A stretch of 10,000 nucleotides of DNA from Acropora yongei (GCA_014634225.1 BLFN01000670.1:37501-47500), one strand, 5' to 3'; positions 1 to 7,970 are shown, numbered from the stretch's first letter. The notes: generated by a model not told the origin, from the letters alone. Translations and numbers: made by a program.

Positions 1-151
1 TTTGCATAACTTTTGAGAATTCTCCCAATGCCTCAAGTGTTTAAATCAGGGGAGGAGGGGACTTTTTGAACAGAACCCTTCAATAAGCTTTTAATAGGCA
101 AGATTTAGCCTAGTTAGGAACTGCATGTAGATGACACTGGTGAATAAGTAC

Positions 152-159
152 TATAAATA
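152..159 (+). promoter_or_regulatory. TATA-box-like sequence
   Basis: TATAAATA stands here, 133 bases before the ATG at 285 and 195 bases before the ATG at 347. The match to the eukaryotic TATA consensus is good, but such octamers are expected by chance in DNA this AT-rich. No initiator element is obvious downstream. It would matter only if the gene starts inside this window. Confidence 0.2.
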
Positions 160-238
160 CTCTTTGCTTCTTCCATATAGATCCACTAAATGTCTCAAGT
201 GTGGTTTGATAGGATTTTTTTTACCCTTTATCCAAGTG

Positions 239-260
239 TTTTTTTTTTTTTTTTGTTTAG
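239..260 (+). promoter_or_regulatory. Poly-T tract ending in a possible 3' splice site
   Basis: A run of 16 T (239-254) is followed by GTTTAG, giving a polypyrimidine tract and AG at 259-260. If used, it would open a 48-base exon (261-308) closed by the strong donor GTAAGT at 309. A homopolymer slippage tract is an equally good explanation. Confidence 0.25.
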
Positions 261-284
261 CACAAGCAGACTAACAATGACTAA

Positions 285-308
285 ATGAAAAATGGACGTG
301 TACCCTTT
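285..308 (+). CDS. Possible first coding exon, 8 codons
   Basis: An ATG at 285 opens eight codons (MKNGRVPF) ending exactly before a GTAAGT donor at 309. A TAA at 282-284 lies just upstream in the same frame. Removing 309-346 joins this exon in phase 0 to the long frame that begins at 347, so both splice sites and the reading frame agree. Without splicing the frame meets a stop shortly after 346, because 38 is not a multiple of three. The start is therefore attractive but rests on pattern alone. The alternative is that the exon beginning at 347 is internal, joined to exons left of the window, since its first residues do not look like an obvious N terminus. Confidence 0.25.
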
Positions 309-346
309 GTAAGTATAGCTTTTATTGCCATCATTGTTTATTTCAG
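309..346 (+). other. Candidate 38-base intron
   Basis: The stretch starts with GTAAGTAT, a near-perfect 5' splice site, and ends with TTGTTTATTTCAG, a near-perfect 3' splice site. At 38 bases it would be very short for an animal, close to or below the usual lower limit. If it is too short to be spliced, the TTTCAG at 341-346 may still be the acceptor of a longer intron starting upstream. Confidence 0.35.
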
Positions 347-880
347 ATGTGTGCAAAATCTTTGAAAGCTGCCCAACACATTAAGAAACTGATTGCCACT
401 AATCCAGAATATACAGATAGATTCGAGGAAGGGGTTTTGGTTGGTGGAGTGATGTCCAGTGAAGTGCACCTATCACAAATGGACATTGACTTGATTATGT
501 CATGCCCTTCCTTGCCTTCTGTTTTGCCGGACATGGCCTTATCTTTCCGAAGCTTATGGAAACCACATCAAACACCTTCAGGCATGCTTTACAGAAAGGG
601 AGAACATATAATCTTGCTTGATGATGCCAATGAGCAGCATGTTTGCCAGGTAGAATGCTTCTTGTGTCTTGAAGTTGATGGGAAGTCTTTTAAGGCAGTC
701 AAAGTCTTGAAGTACTCTAAGGCACTGGATGAAGAGGGCAGCCCTATAACTGACCCTTACAGTGGAGGTTTGGTAGTCAATATCAATACAAATGTGCAAG
801 TTTTGATTGCTCCAGTTACAGCGATTTTGAGTAAGGCTATGTTGTACAGTAATGATGATGATGCTCTGAACCTGGCATGA
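347..880 (+). CDS. Uncharacterised protein, N-terminal part (177 codons open)
   Basis: This is the longest convincing coding stretch. It directly follows a 3' splice-like TTTCAG, so 347 may be an exon start, not a translation start. I do not recognise the family. Residues 1-27 are basic and probably helical. Residues 28-70 are mixed and include VGGVMSSEVHLSQMDIDL. Residues 79-165 alternate hydrophobic and polar residues (YRKGEHIILLDD, QVECFLCLEVDG, FKAVKVLKY, GGLVVNIN, VQVLIAPVTAIL) and suggest a beta-rich fold. This loosely recalls BAH or other chromatin-reader barrels, which is my inference only. There is no signal peptide or membrane segment. The frame ends at TGA 878-880 inside an ATGA overlap with the next frame. 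The sense of the two products appears continuous, so one gene with a frame break or intron near 830-904 is likely. A transposon-derived gene is possible. Confidence 0.6.
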   Translation: MCAKSLKAAQHIKKLIATNPEYTDRFEEGVLVGGVMSSEVHLSQMDIDLIMSCPSLPSVLPDMALSFRSLWKPHQTPSGMLYRKGEHIILLDDANEQHVCQVECFLCLEVDGKSFKAVKVLKYSKALDEEGSPITDPYSGGLVVNINTNVQVLIAPVTAILSKAMLYSNDDDALNLA

Positions 881-904
881 AAACGGTACTTGACTTTCAG
901 AGAG
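831..904 (+). other. Candidate short intron (or frameshift site) joining the two frames
   Basis: The two coding frames differ by one position and both are open only at 862-880. A donor-like GTAAGG at 831 (or GTAATG at 849) with an AG at 903-904 removes 74 (or 56) bases and joins both frames in phase without a stop. The stronger-looking acceptor TTTCAG at 900 is out of phase with these donors and meets a TGA at 927. Phase-0 donors that would fit 900 (GTAGTC at 773, GTGCAA at 794) are weaker. A single-base indel in the GATGATGAT run near 853-862, real or a sequencing error, explains the break equally well. Confidence 0.3.
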
Positions 905-1293
905 AAAGCATGCCAATTACATTCCATGACATTCATGTTCCATTTCTTCCACAAGTACATGATATGATTATGATGAAGGGAGATGATCCTGACCCTTGGC
1001 TGGCTAAGGTTTTGACCATTCAAGAAAGGTCAAAGACTGCCAAAGTTTGGTACTATATGGAGAACGTTTTAAGGCCAGGTGAACAGCTGTATGTACCGTA
1101 TCGTGACGTGAGACAGGCACAAGATGTTGTCCCATGGGACTCTATTTTGCGGGCAGCTATTGGTGAATGGAGAGGAGATGCTTGGTTCATGGGATTAGGG
1201 GGTTTTTGGAAAACTTTCTTCTCTTTTAATTTGTTGAAAAAGATGAATTTGATTTGGCCACATTATTGCCTCTGTTTTGACAATAAGCTGTGA
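877..1293 (+). CDS. Uncharacterised protein, C-terminal part (138 codons open)
   Basis: This frame is one position off the preceding one and probably continues the same protein, so the ATG at 877 is unlikely to be the true start. Conserved-looking sequence begins around residue 11. Residues 23-62 (LPQVHDMIMMKGDDPDP, then WLAKVL and KVWYYME) have the look of a small beta-barrel with a D-x-W-x-AKV strand. Residues 64-104 contain LYVPYRDV, VVPWDSIL and EWRGDAWFM, with conserved-style tryptophans. I associate this layout with C-terminal modules of uncharacterised, sometimes transposon-linked, invertebrate proteins, but only from memory and with low certainty. After residue 106 the sequence becomes hydrophobic and less orderly (GLGGFWKTFFSFNLL and on), so the last 30 codons may be readthrough past the original end or intron sequence. 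The stop is TGA at 1291-1293, and AATAAA signals follow about 380 bases later. Confidence 0.55.
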   Translation: MKTVLDFQRESMPITFHDIHVPFLPQVHDMIMMKGDDPDPWLAKVLTIQERSKTAKVWYYMENVLRPGEQLYVPYRDVRQAQDVVPWDSILRAAIGEWRGDAWFMGLGGFWKTFFSFNLLKKMNLIWPHYCLCFDNKL

Positions 1294-1458
1294 ACTATAT
1301 TTTTGTATCTATATAGTTAATGTTATTGTTTGTGTTTTGGCCTATATTTTGTACACTTCATTCATATTTCAAAAACCTTTCATAAGGTCCTATTTGTAAC
1401 CAGCAAACTTTCTTTCAGGTAAATGCGCCCAGCTCAACAGTGTATGGTTTGAATTAGT
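1294..1458. other. AT-rich spacer, probable 3' UTR
   Basis: I find no open frame and no recognisable element between the stop codon and the start of the diverged repeats. It is T-rich on the + strand. If the polyadenylation signals at 1670 and 1685 are used, this is 3' UTR. Confidence 0.4.
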
Positions 1459-2240
1459 AAAAAAGGGAAAACCATGAATGCCATTTAGTGTATAATTTTA
1501 TATAGTGTTGAAATAGTGCAGCTACAAAAATATTTCAACAAAGTACAAGTACACAAAAGTGATTTTGTTAGCTTGCTTTTCCCATTTATGGTAAATTATT
1601 TTAGAAACCTTTCCTACTAATCTGTTGGTGAAAATTTCCATCCATTTTTCTAGTTGTTTATTGCACTGCAATAAAATCATGATAAATAAACCATTAATTT
1701 TGTAGTTTTAGGGAAAACAAAGAATGGGTTTTGGCTACACAACCTTGTATTTTCACATAAATGGGAATTTGTTTTAATTCATTCTTGCTTTTTAACCAAA
1801 ATACAAGGTTAAGTGTTTTTCAAGTTTGGAAGAAATTAAAGGATTTATAATTTGTTTTTCCATTGATGGGAAATGTACAAACCTTTAATAGTCTTTAAGT
1901 AAAAACCACCAATGTTTTAGTTGTGGATTGTCCCCGCAAAAAACATTGCTGTAAATGTTTCCAAACCATTGATGGTTTCATGAAAAAACAAGAATGGATC
2001 TTGGCAACACCACCTTTGTCTTAAACATGCATGGGAATTTACTTAAACATCCATGTTTTTCCAGCAAAATACAACATTGTTTCTTGATTTCACAAGAGTG
2101 TGTTCTTTAGTTTGTTTTTCCATCAATGGGAAATGTACAACCATCTTACAGTTTTTTTTGTAAAAACCGACCATGTTTTTAATATTTACATGCTTCTAAA
2201 TTTCCATTGTAGTGAACTTGATGTACAGCAATGGTTTATT
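1459..2240. repeat. Diverged tandem repeat, period about 260-280 bases
   Basis: The same landmarks recur in order. GTTTTTCCAT followed by ATGGGAAATGTACAA appears near 1855 and 2115, and a weaker version (CTTTTCCCATTTATGG) near 1578. An ACAA.GAATGG..TTGGC box appears near 1717 and 1987. ATGGGAATTT followed by a long gap and AAAATACAA appears near 1761 and 2031. AAACCATT marks the apparent start of copies near 1688 and 1964. Spacing is 260-275 bases, so two clear copies and one faint earlier copy fit. Identity is low enough to imply an old array. It is unrelated to the 88-base satellite that follows. No coding potential is visible. Confidence 0.6.
1670..1690 (+). terminator. Two overlapping-range polyadenylation signals
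   Basis: AATAAA occurs at 1670-1675 and again at 1685-1690, on the same strand as the gene and about 380 bases after its stop. A T-rich stretch with GTTTTAG follows within 20 bases, as expected of a downstream element. These are the best candidates for the mRNA 3' end, which would give a 3' UTR of about 400 bases. AT-rich DNA yields such hexamers by chance. Confidence 0.35.
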
Positions 2241-2247
2241 TGAAGAA

Positions 2248-2279
2248 ACCGTTAATGTGATTAAATTAACATTAATGGT
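2248..2279. repeat. Strong inverted repeat (hairpin) before the satellite
   Basis: Positions 2248-2258 (ACCGTTAATGT) pair with 2269-2279 (ACATTAATGGT) as an 11-base stem with one G-T wobble and a 10-base AT-only loop apart from its first G. It sits at the right end of the diverged repeats, about 85 bases before the satellite. No terminator or RNA gene role is supported. It may be a remnant of a foldback element. Confidence 0.5.
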
Positions 2280-2989
2280 CTTACCTAAAAAAACATTCAC
2301 GGTTTTTTTCAAAATGGAAAAAAGGGAAAACCCATGCATGTGTTTTAGGAATTTTTTCCTGTGATTGTAGGGACCAGTGTGTATTTTTGCACCAGTTTGA
2401 TTCCTGTTCGCATTTGTTTTTTTCTGAATACCAGACTGGTTCTATACCACCATTATAAGGAGCAGTGTGTATTTTGCACCAGTTTGATTCTTGTTAGCAT
2501 TTGTTTTTTATCTGAATACCAGACTAGCTCTATAGCAGCATTGTAAGGAGGGGTTTGCATTTTTTACCAGTTTTATTTCTGTTCGCATTTCTTTTTTTTC
2601 TAAATACCAGACTGGTTCTATACCAGCATTGTAAAGAGGGGTGTGTATTTTGTACTAGTTTGATTCCTGTTCTTATTTGTTTTTCTTCTGAATACCAGAC
2701 TGGTTCTATACCAGCATTGTAAGGACCAGTGTGTATTTGACACCAGTTTGATTCCTGTTGGCATTTGTTTTTCTTCTGAATACCAGACTGGTTCTATACC
2801 AGCATTGTAGGGACCAGTGTGTATTTTGTACCAGTTTGATTCCTGTTCGCATTTGTTTTTCTTCTGAATACCAGACTGGTTCTATACCAGCATTGTAAGG
2901 AGCATGAGTGTATATTTTGCACCAGTTTGATTCTTGGTAGCATTTGTTTTTCTTCTGAATGCAGACTGGTTCTATACCAGCATTGTAAG

Positions 2990-3180
2990 GAGGAGTGTCT
3001 ATTTTCTACCGTTTTGATTCTTCTTAGCATTTGTTTTTATTTTGATTACCAGTCTGGTTCTATAGCAGCATTAAAAGGACCAGAGTGTATTTTGTACAAG
3101 TTTGATTTCTGTTAGGTTTTGTTTTTCTTCTCAATACCAGATTGATTTCATACCAACATTAAAATGACCAGTGTGTATTT
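2990..3180. repeat. Two-unit subfamily block duplicated at 3698-3888
   Basis: The block is marked by GTGTCTATTTTCTACC, GATTCTTCTTAGC, GATTACCAGTCTGG, GCAGCATT.AAAAGGACCAGAG and GATTTCATACCAACATTAAAA. The same series lies exactly 708 bases downstream (GATTCTTCTTAGC at 3016 and 3724; GATTACCAG at 3044 and 3752). The last of these units is then repeated once more 88 bases further (CAATACCAG at 3841 and 3929). Confidence 0.85.
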
Positions 3181-3235
3181 GGCACCAGTTTGATTCCTGT
3201 TGGCATTTGTTTTTCTTCTGAATACCAGACTGGTT

Positions 3236-3700
3236 CTATACCAGCATTGTAGGGACCAGTGTGTATTTTTGCTCCAGTTTGATTCCTGTTCGCATTTGTT
3301 TTTTTTCTGAATACCAGACTGGCTCTATACCATTATTGTAAGGAGCAGTGTGTATTTTGCACCAGTTTGATTTCTGTCAGCATTTGTTTTTCTTCTGAAT
3401 ACGAGACTGGTTCTATACCAGCATTGTATTTAAGGAGCAGTGTGTATTTTGTACCAGTTTGATTCCTGTTACCACTTGTTTTTCTTCTGAATACCAGACT
3501 GGTTCTCTACCAGCATTGTAAGGAGCAGTGTGTATTTTGTACCAGTTTTATTTCTGTTAGCATTTGTTTTTCTCCTTAATACTAGACTGGTTCTATACCA
3601 GCATTGTAAGGATTAGTGTGTATTTTGTACCAGTTTGATGTCTCTTAGCATTGTTTTTCTTCTGAATACCAGACTCGTTCTATGCTAGCATTGTAAGGAT
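3236..3700. repeat. Higher-order block, copy 1
   Basis: About five units carry a distinctive order of variants: TTTTTGCTCC, then TCTGTCAGCA with ATACGAGACTGG, then TGTATTTAAGG, then GGTTCTCTACC, then CTCCTTAATACTAG, then TTGATGTCTCTTAGCATTG. The same order recurs at 5842-6306 and 8851-9315. Shared landmarks lie exactly 2606 bases apart between copies 1 and 2 (GCATTGT 3244 and 5850; TGTATTTAAG 3425 and 6031; TTGATGTCTC 3635 and 6241). Confidence 0.85.
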
Positions 3701-4146
3701 CAGTGTCTATTTTCTACCGGTTTGATTCTTCTTAGCATTTGTTTTTATTCTGATTACCAGTCTGGTTCTATGGCAGCATTTAAAAGGACCAGAGTGTATT
3801 TTGTACCAGTTTGATTTCTGTTAGCATTTGTTTTTCTTCTCAATACCAGACTGATTTCATACCAACATTAAAAGGACCAGTGTGTATTTTGTACCAGTTT
3901 GATTTCTGTTAGCATTTGTTTTTCTTCTCAATACCAGATTGATTTCATACCAACATTAAAAGGACCAGTGTGTATTTTGTACCAGTTTGATTTCTGTTAG
4001 CATTTGTTTTTCTTCTAAATACCAGACTTGTTCTATACCAGCATTGTAAGGAGCATGAGTGTATATTTTGCACCAGTTTGATTCTTAATTGGTAGCATTT
4101 GTTTTTCTTCTGCATGAATGCAGACTGGTTCTATACCAGCATTGTA

Positions 4147-4179
4147 AGGAGGAGTTTTCTTCTGAATACCAGACTGGTT
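4147..4179. repeat. Internally deleted satellite unit
   Basis: After GTAAGGAGGAG the sequence jumps straight to TTTTCTTCTGAATACC, skipping roughly 40 bases of the unit (the TGTGTATTTTGTACC to GCATTTG part). Just before it, 4082-4129 has two small insertions (TTAATTGG, and CTGCATGAATGCAG). Three lesions and the foreign fragment within 190 bases make this the most disturbed point of the array. Confidence 0.7.
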
Positions 4180-4270
4180 GATTTGATTTGATTTGTGACT
4201 ATTCCTGTAAAGTAGCTGGTTAGCTAAGTGTTTGGTCACGTTAATAAACTTACTTACTTACTTACTTACT
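4180..4270 (+). mobile_element. Retroposon-like fragment with (ACTT)n tail inside the satellite
   Basis: The satellite stops in mid-unit after ACCAGACTGGTT. What follows is (GATTT)3 at 4180-4194, about 50 bases unrelated to the satellite (including GTAGCTGGTTAGCTAAG and GGTCACG), an AATAAA at 4243-4248, and ACTT repeated five times plus ACT at 4248-4270. The satellite then resumes at ATTGTGTATTTTG. A short non-satellite body ending in a simple-repeat tail is typical of 3' ends of SINEs or 5'-truncated non-LTR elements. No target-site duplication is evident, and about 22 bases of satellite are missing at the junction. A filler-DNA repair event is the alternative. Confidence 0.5.
4248..4270. 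repeat. (ACTT)n microsatellite
   Basis: Five full ACTT units and a partial sixth directly follow an AATAAA. It is read as the tail of the inserted fragment at 4180-4270. Confidence 0.9.
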
Positions 4271-5576
4271 ATTGTGTATTTTGTACCAGTTTGATTTCTG
4301 TTAGCATCAGTTTTTCTTCTCAATACCAGACTGGTTCTATACCAGGATTGTAAGGACCATTGTGTATTTTGTACCAGTTTGACTCTTGTTAGCATTTGTT
4401 TTTCTTTTGAATACCAGACTGGTTCTATACCAGCATTGTAAGGAGCAGTGTGTATGTTGTACCAGTTTGATTCCTGCTAGCATTTGTTTTTCTTTTGAAT
4501 ACCGGGCTTGTTCTATACCAGTGTTCTAAGGACCAGTGTGTATTTTGCACCAGTTTGATTTCTGTTGGCATTTGTTTTTCTTCTGAATACCAGACTGGTT
4601 CTATACCCCCATTGTAGGGACCAGTGTGTATTTTTGCAACAGTTTGATTCCTGTTTGCATTTGTTTTTCTTCTCGAATACCAGACTGGTTCTATACCAGC
4701 ATTGTAAGGAGCAGTGTGTATTTTGTACTAGTTTGATTCTTATTAGCATTTGTTTTTCTTCTGAATACCAGACTGGTTCTATAGCAGCATTGTAAGGAGC
4801 AGTGTGTATTTTCTACCAGTTTGATTCTTGTTAGCATTTGTTTTTCTGCTGAATACCAGACTGGTTCTATAGCAGCATTGTAAGGAGGGGTGTCTATTTT
4901 TTACCAGTTTTATTCCTGTTCGCTTTTCTTTTTTTCTAAATACCAGACGGGTTCTATACTAACATTGTAAGGAGGTGTGTGTATTTTGTACTAGTTTGAT
5001 TCCTGTTCTTATTTGTTTTTCTTCTGAATACCAGACTGGTTCTATACCAGCATTGTAAGGACCAGTGTGTATTTGGCACCAGTTTGATTCCTGTTGGCAT
5101 TTGTTTTTCTTCTGAATACCAGACTGGTTCTATACCAGCATTGTAGGGACCAGTGTGTATTTTTGCTCCAGTTTGATTCCTGTACGCATTTGTTTTTTTC
5201 TGAATACCAGACTTGTTCTATACCAGCATTGTCAGGAGGGGTGTGTGTTTTGTACCAGTTTGATTCGTGTTACCATTTGTTTTTTTTTTCTGAATAGCAG
5301 ACTGGTTCTATACCAGCATTGTAAGGAGCAGTGTGTATTTTGAACCAGTTTAATTTCTGTTAGCATTTGTTTTTCTTCTCAATACCAGACTGGTTCTATA
5401 CCAGCATTATAAGGAGCAGTGTGTATTTTGTACCAGTTTCATTCCCGTTCGGATTTCTTTTTTTCTGAATACCAGACTGGTTCTATACCAGCATTGTAAG
5501 GAGCAGTGTGTACTTTGTAGCAGTTTGATTCCTGTTAGGATTTGTTTTTCTTCTGAATACCAGACTGATTCTATAC

Positions 5577-5815
5577 CAGCATTGTAGGGACCAGTGTGTA
5601 TTTATGCTCCAGTTTGACTCCTGTTCGCATTTGTTTTTTTTCTGAATACCAGACTGGTTCTATACCAGCATTGTAAGATGGGGTGTGTATATATATTTTG
5701 TACCAGTTTGATTCCTGTTCCCATTTGTTTTTTTCTGAATACCAGACCTGTTCTATACCAGCATTGTAAGGAGCAGTGTGTATTTTGTACCAGTTTGATT
5801 CCTGTTAGCATTTGT
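5577..5815. repeat. Block duplicated at 7971-8209
   Basis: The order ATTGTAGGGACCAG, TGCTCCAGTTT.ACTCCTGTTCGC, GGGGTGTGTATATATATTTTG, TGTTCCCATTTG, ACCAGACCTGTTC is shared with 7971-8209 at a distance of 2393-2394 bases. The insertion TATATATA in the TGTGTAT box is found only in these two places. Just to the right, at 5815, the best match switches to the partner 3009 bases away, so this is a recombination or duplication boundary. Confidence 0.85.
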
Positions 5816-6465
5816 TTTTCTTTTAAGTACAGAGACTGGTTCTATACCAGCATTGTAAGGACCAGTGTGTATTTTTGCTCCAGCTTGATTCCTGTTCGCA
5901 TTTGTTTTTTTGCTGAATACCAGACTGGTTCTATACCACCATTGTAAGGAGCAGTGTGTATTTTGCACCAGTTTGATTTCTGTCAGCACTTTTTTTTCTT
6001 CTGAATACGAGACTGGTTCTATACCAGCATTGTATTTAAGGAGCAGTGTGTATTTTGTACCAGTTTGATTCCTGTTAGCATTTGTTTTTCTCCTTAATAC
6101 TAGACTGGTTCTCTACCAGCATTGTAAGGACCATTGTGTATTTTGTACCAGTTTGATTTCTGTTAGCATTTGTTTTTCTCCTTAATACTAGACTGGTTCT
6201 ATACCAGCATTGTAAGGAGCAGTGTGTATTTTGTACCAGTTTGATGTCTCTTAGCATTGTTTTTCTTCTGAATACCAGACTGGTTCTATGCCAGCATTGT
6301 AAGAAGCAGTGTGTATTTTGTACCAGTTTCATTTCTGTTAGCATTTGTTTTTCTTCTGAATACCAGACTGGTTCTATACCAGCATTGTAAGAACCAGTGT
6401 GTATTTTGCACCAGTTTTATTTCTGTTAGCATTTGTTGTTCATTTGAATTCCAGACTGGTTTTAT
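5770..6465. repeat. Higher-order block, copy 2 (longer overlap with copy 3)
   Basis: This block matches 8779-9475 at a constant distance of 3009 bases. Landmarks are TAAGTACAGAGACTGG at 5824 and 8833, TGTATTTAAG at 6031 and 9040, TTGATGTCTC at 6241 and 9250, and TTAGCATTT of the TTGTTGTTCA unit at 6426 and 9435. Eight units keep their variant order. Its inner part 5842-6306 also matches copy 1. Confidence 0.9.
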
Positions 6466-7223
6466 ACCAGCATTGTAAAGAGGGGTGTGTATTTGGCACC
6501 AGTTTGATTCCTGTTGGCATTATTTTGTTTTTCTTTGGAATACCAGACTGGTTTTCTAGGAGGATTGTAAGGAGCAGCGTGTATTTTGTACCAGTTTGAT
6601 TCATGGTCGCATTTCTTTTTTTCTGAATACCAGACTGGTTCTATACCAGCATTGTAAGGAGCAGTGTGTATTTTGTACCAGTTTGATTGTTGTTAGCATT
6701 GGTTTTTCTTCTTAATACCAGACTGGTTCTATATTAGCATTGTAAGGACCAGTGTGTATTTTGCACCAGTTTTATTTCTGTTAGCATTTGTTGTTCATTT
6801 GAATTCCAGACTGGTTTTATACCAGCATTGTAAGGAGGGGTGTGTATTTGGCACCACTTTGATTCCTGTTGGCATTATTTTGTTTTTCTTCTGAATACCA
6901 GACTGGTTCTCTAGAAGGATTGTAAGGAGCAGCGTGTATTTTGTACCAGTTTGATTCATGTTTGCATTTCCTCCCTCTGAATACCAGACTGGTTCTATAC
7001 CAGCATTGTAAGGAGCAGTTTGTATTTTGTACCAGTTTGATTCTTGTTAGCATTGGTTTTTCTTCTGAATACCAGACTGGTTCTATACCAGCATTGTAAG
7101 GACCAGTGTGTATTTTGCACCAGTTTTATTTCTGTTAGCATTTGTTGTTCATCTGAATTCCAGACTGGTTTTATACCAGCATTGTAAGGAGGGGTGTGTA
7201 TTTGGCACCAGTTTGATTCCTGT
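6391..7223. repeat. Four-unit block of about 355 bases, repeated in tandem
   Basis: The subfamily order TTGTTGTTCAT..GAATTCC, then GGCATTATTTTG, then TTGATTCATG, then GCATTGGTTTTTCTTC starts at 6391 and again at 6746. Its first unit and part of the second start once more at 7100. Exact distances are 355 (GGCATTATTT 6516 to 6871; TTAGCATTTG 6426 to 6781) and 354 (6781 to 7135). The third copy breaks off near 7223, where CACTTTTG replaces GGCATTATTTTG. A lone first unit reappears at 7718. Confidence 0.85.
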
Positions 7224-7970
7224 TCACTTTTGTTTTTTTCTGAATACCAGACTGGTTCTATACCAGCATTGTAAGGAGCAGTGTGTATTTTGCATCAGTT
7301 TCATTTCTGTTAGAATTTGCATGCATGTTGTTCATCTGAATACCAGACTGGTTCTATACCAGCATTGTAAAGACCAGTGTGCATTTGGCACCAGTTTGAT
7401 TCCTGTTGGCATTTGTTTTTTTTTTAATACCAGACTGGTTCTATACCAGCATTGTAAGGAGCGGTGTGTATTTTGTACCACTTTAATTCCTGTTAGCATT
7501 TGTTTTTCTTCTGAATACCAGACTGCTTCTATACCAGATTGTAAGGAGAAGTGTGTATTTTGTACCAGTTTGATTCCGGTTCGTATTCCTTTTTTTCTCA
7601 ATACCAGAGTGGTTCTATACCAGCATTGTAAGGAGGGGTGTGTATTTTGTACCAGTTTGATTCCTGTAAGGATTTGTTTTTCTTCTGAATACCAGACTGG
7701 TTCTATACCAGCATTGTAAGGACCAGTGTATTTTGCACCAGTTTTATTTCTGTTAGCATTTGTTGTTTATCTGAATTCCAGACTGGTTGTATACCAGCAT
7801 TGTAAGGACCAGTGTGTATTTTGCACCAGTTTGATTTCTGTTAGCATTTGTTTTTCATGTGAATACCAGACTGGTTCTATACCAGCATTGTAAGGACCAG
7901 TGTGTATTTGGCACCAGTTTGATTCCTGTTGGCATTTGTTTTTCTTCTGAATACCAGACTGGTTCTATAC

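Larger units (their letters stand above)
1..284. other. Non-coding leader: intron, 5' UTR or promoter sequence
   Basis: I see no open frame of useful length here on either strand. The stretch is AT-rich. It holds a TATA-like box at 152-159, three copies of the heptamer CAAGTGT (34-40, 196-202, 233-239), a pyrimidine-rich stretch ending in ATATAG at 180, and a 16-base T run at 239-254 followed by GTTTAG at 255-260. The last two could be 3' splice sites, so part of this may be intron of a gene that starts left of the window. It could equally be promoter and 5' UTR of the gene at 347. Confidence 0.5.

Noticed and set aside
847..880. Bacterial-style coupled operon from the ATGA overlap
   Set aside because: No ribosome-binding site precedes the ATG at 877. 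Splice-like signals, polyadenylation signals and satellite DNA point to a eukaryote, and the two products read as one protein.
343..1023. Three open frames on the - strand (343-534, 578-916, 757-1023)
   Set aside because: They are antisense shadows of the coding frames on the + strand. Their translations look random, and no splice or promoter context supports them.
1459..2240. Decayed coding region of a transposon in the spacer
   Set aside because: No frame longer than a few tens of codons is open and no transposase or reverse-transcriptase motif is visible. The internal repetition explains the sequence better.
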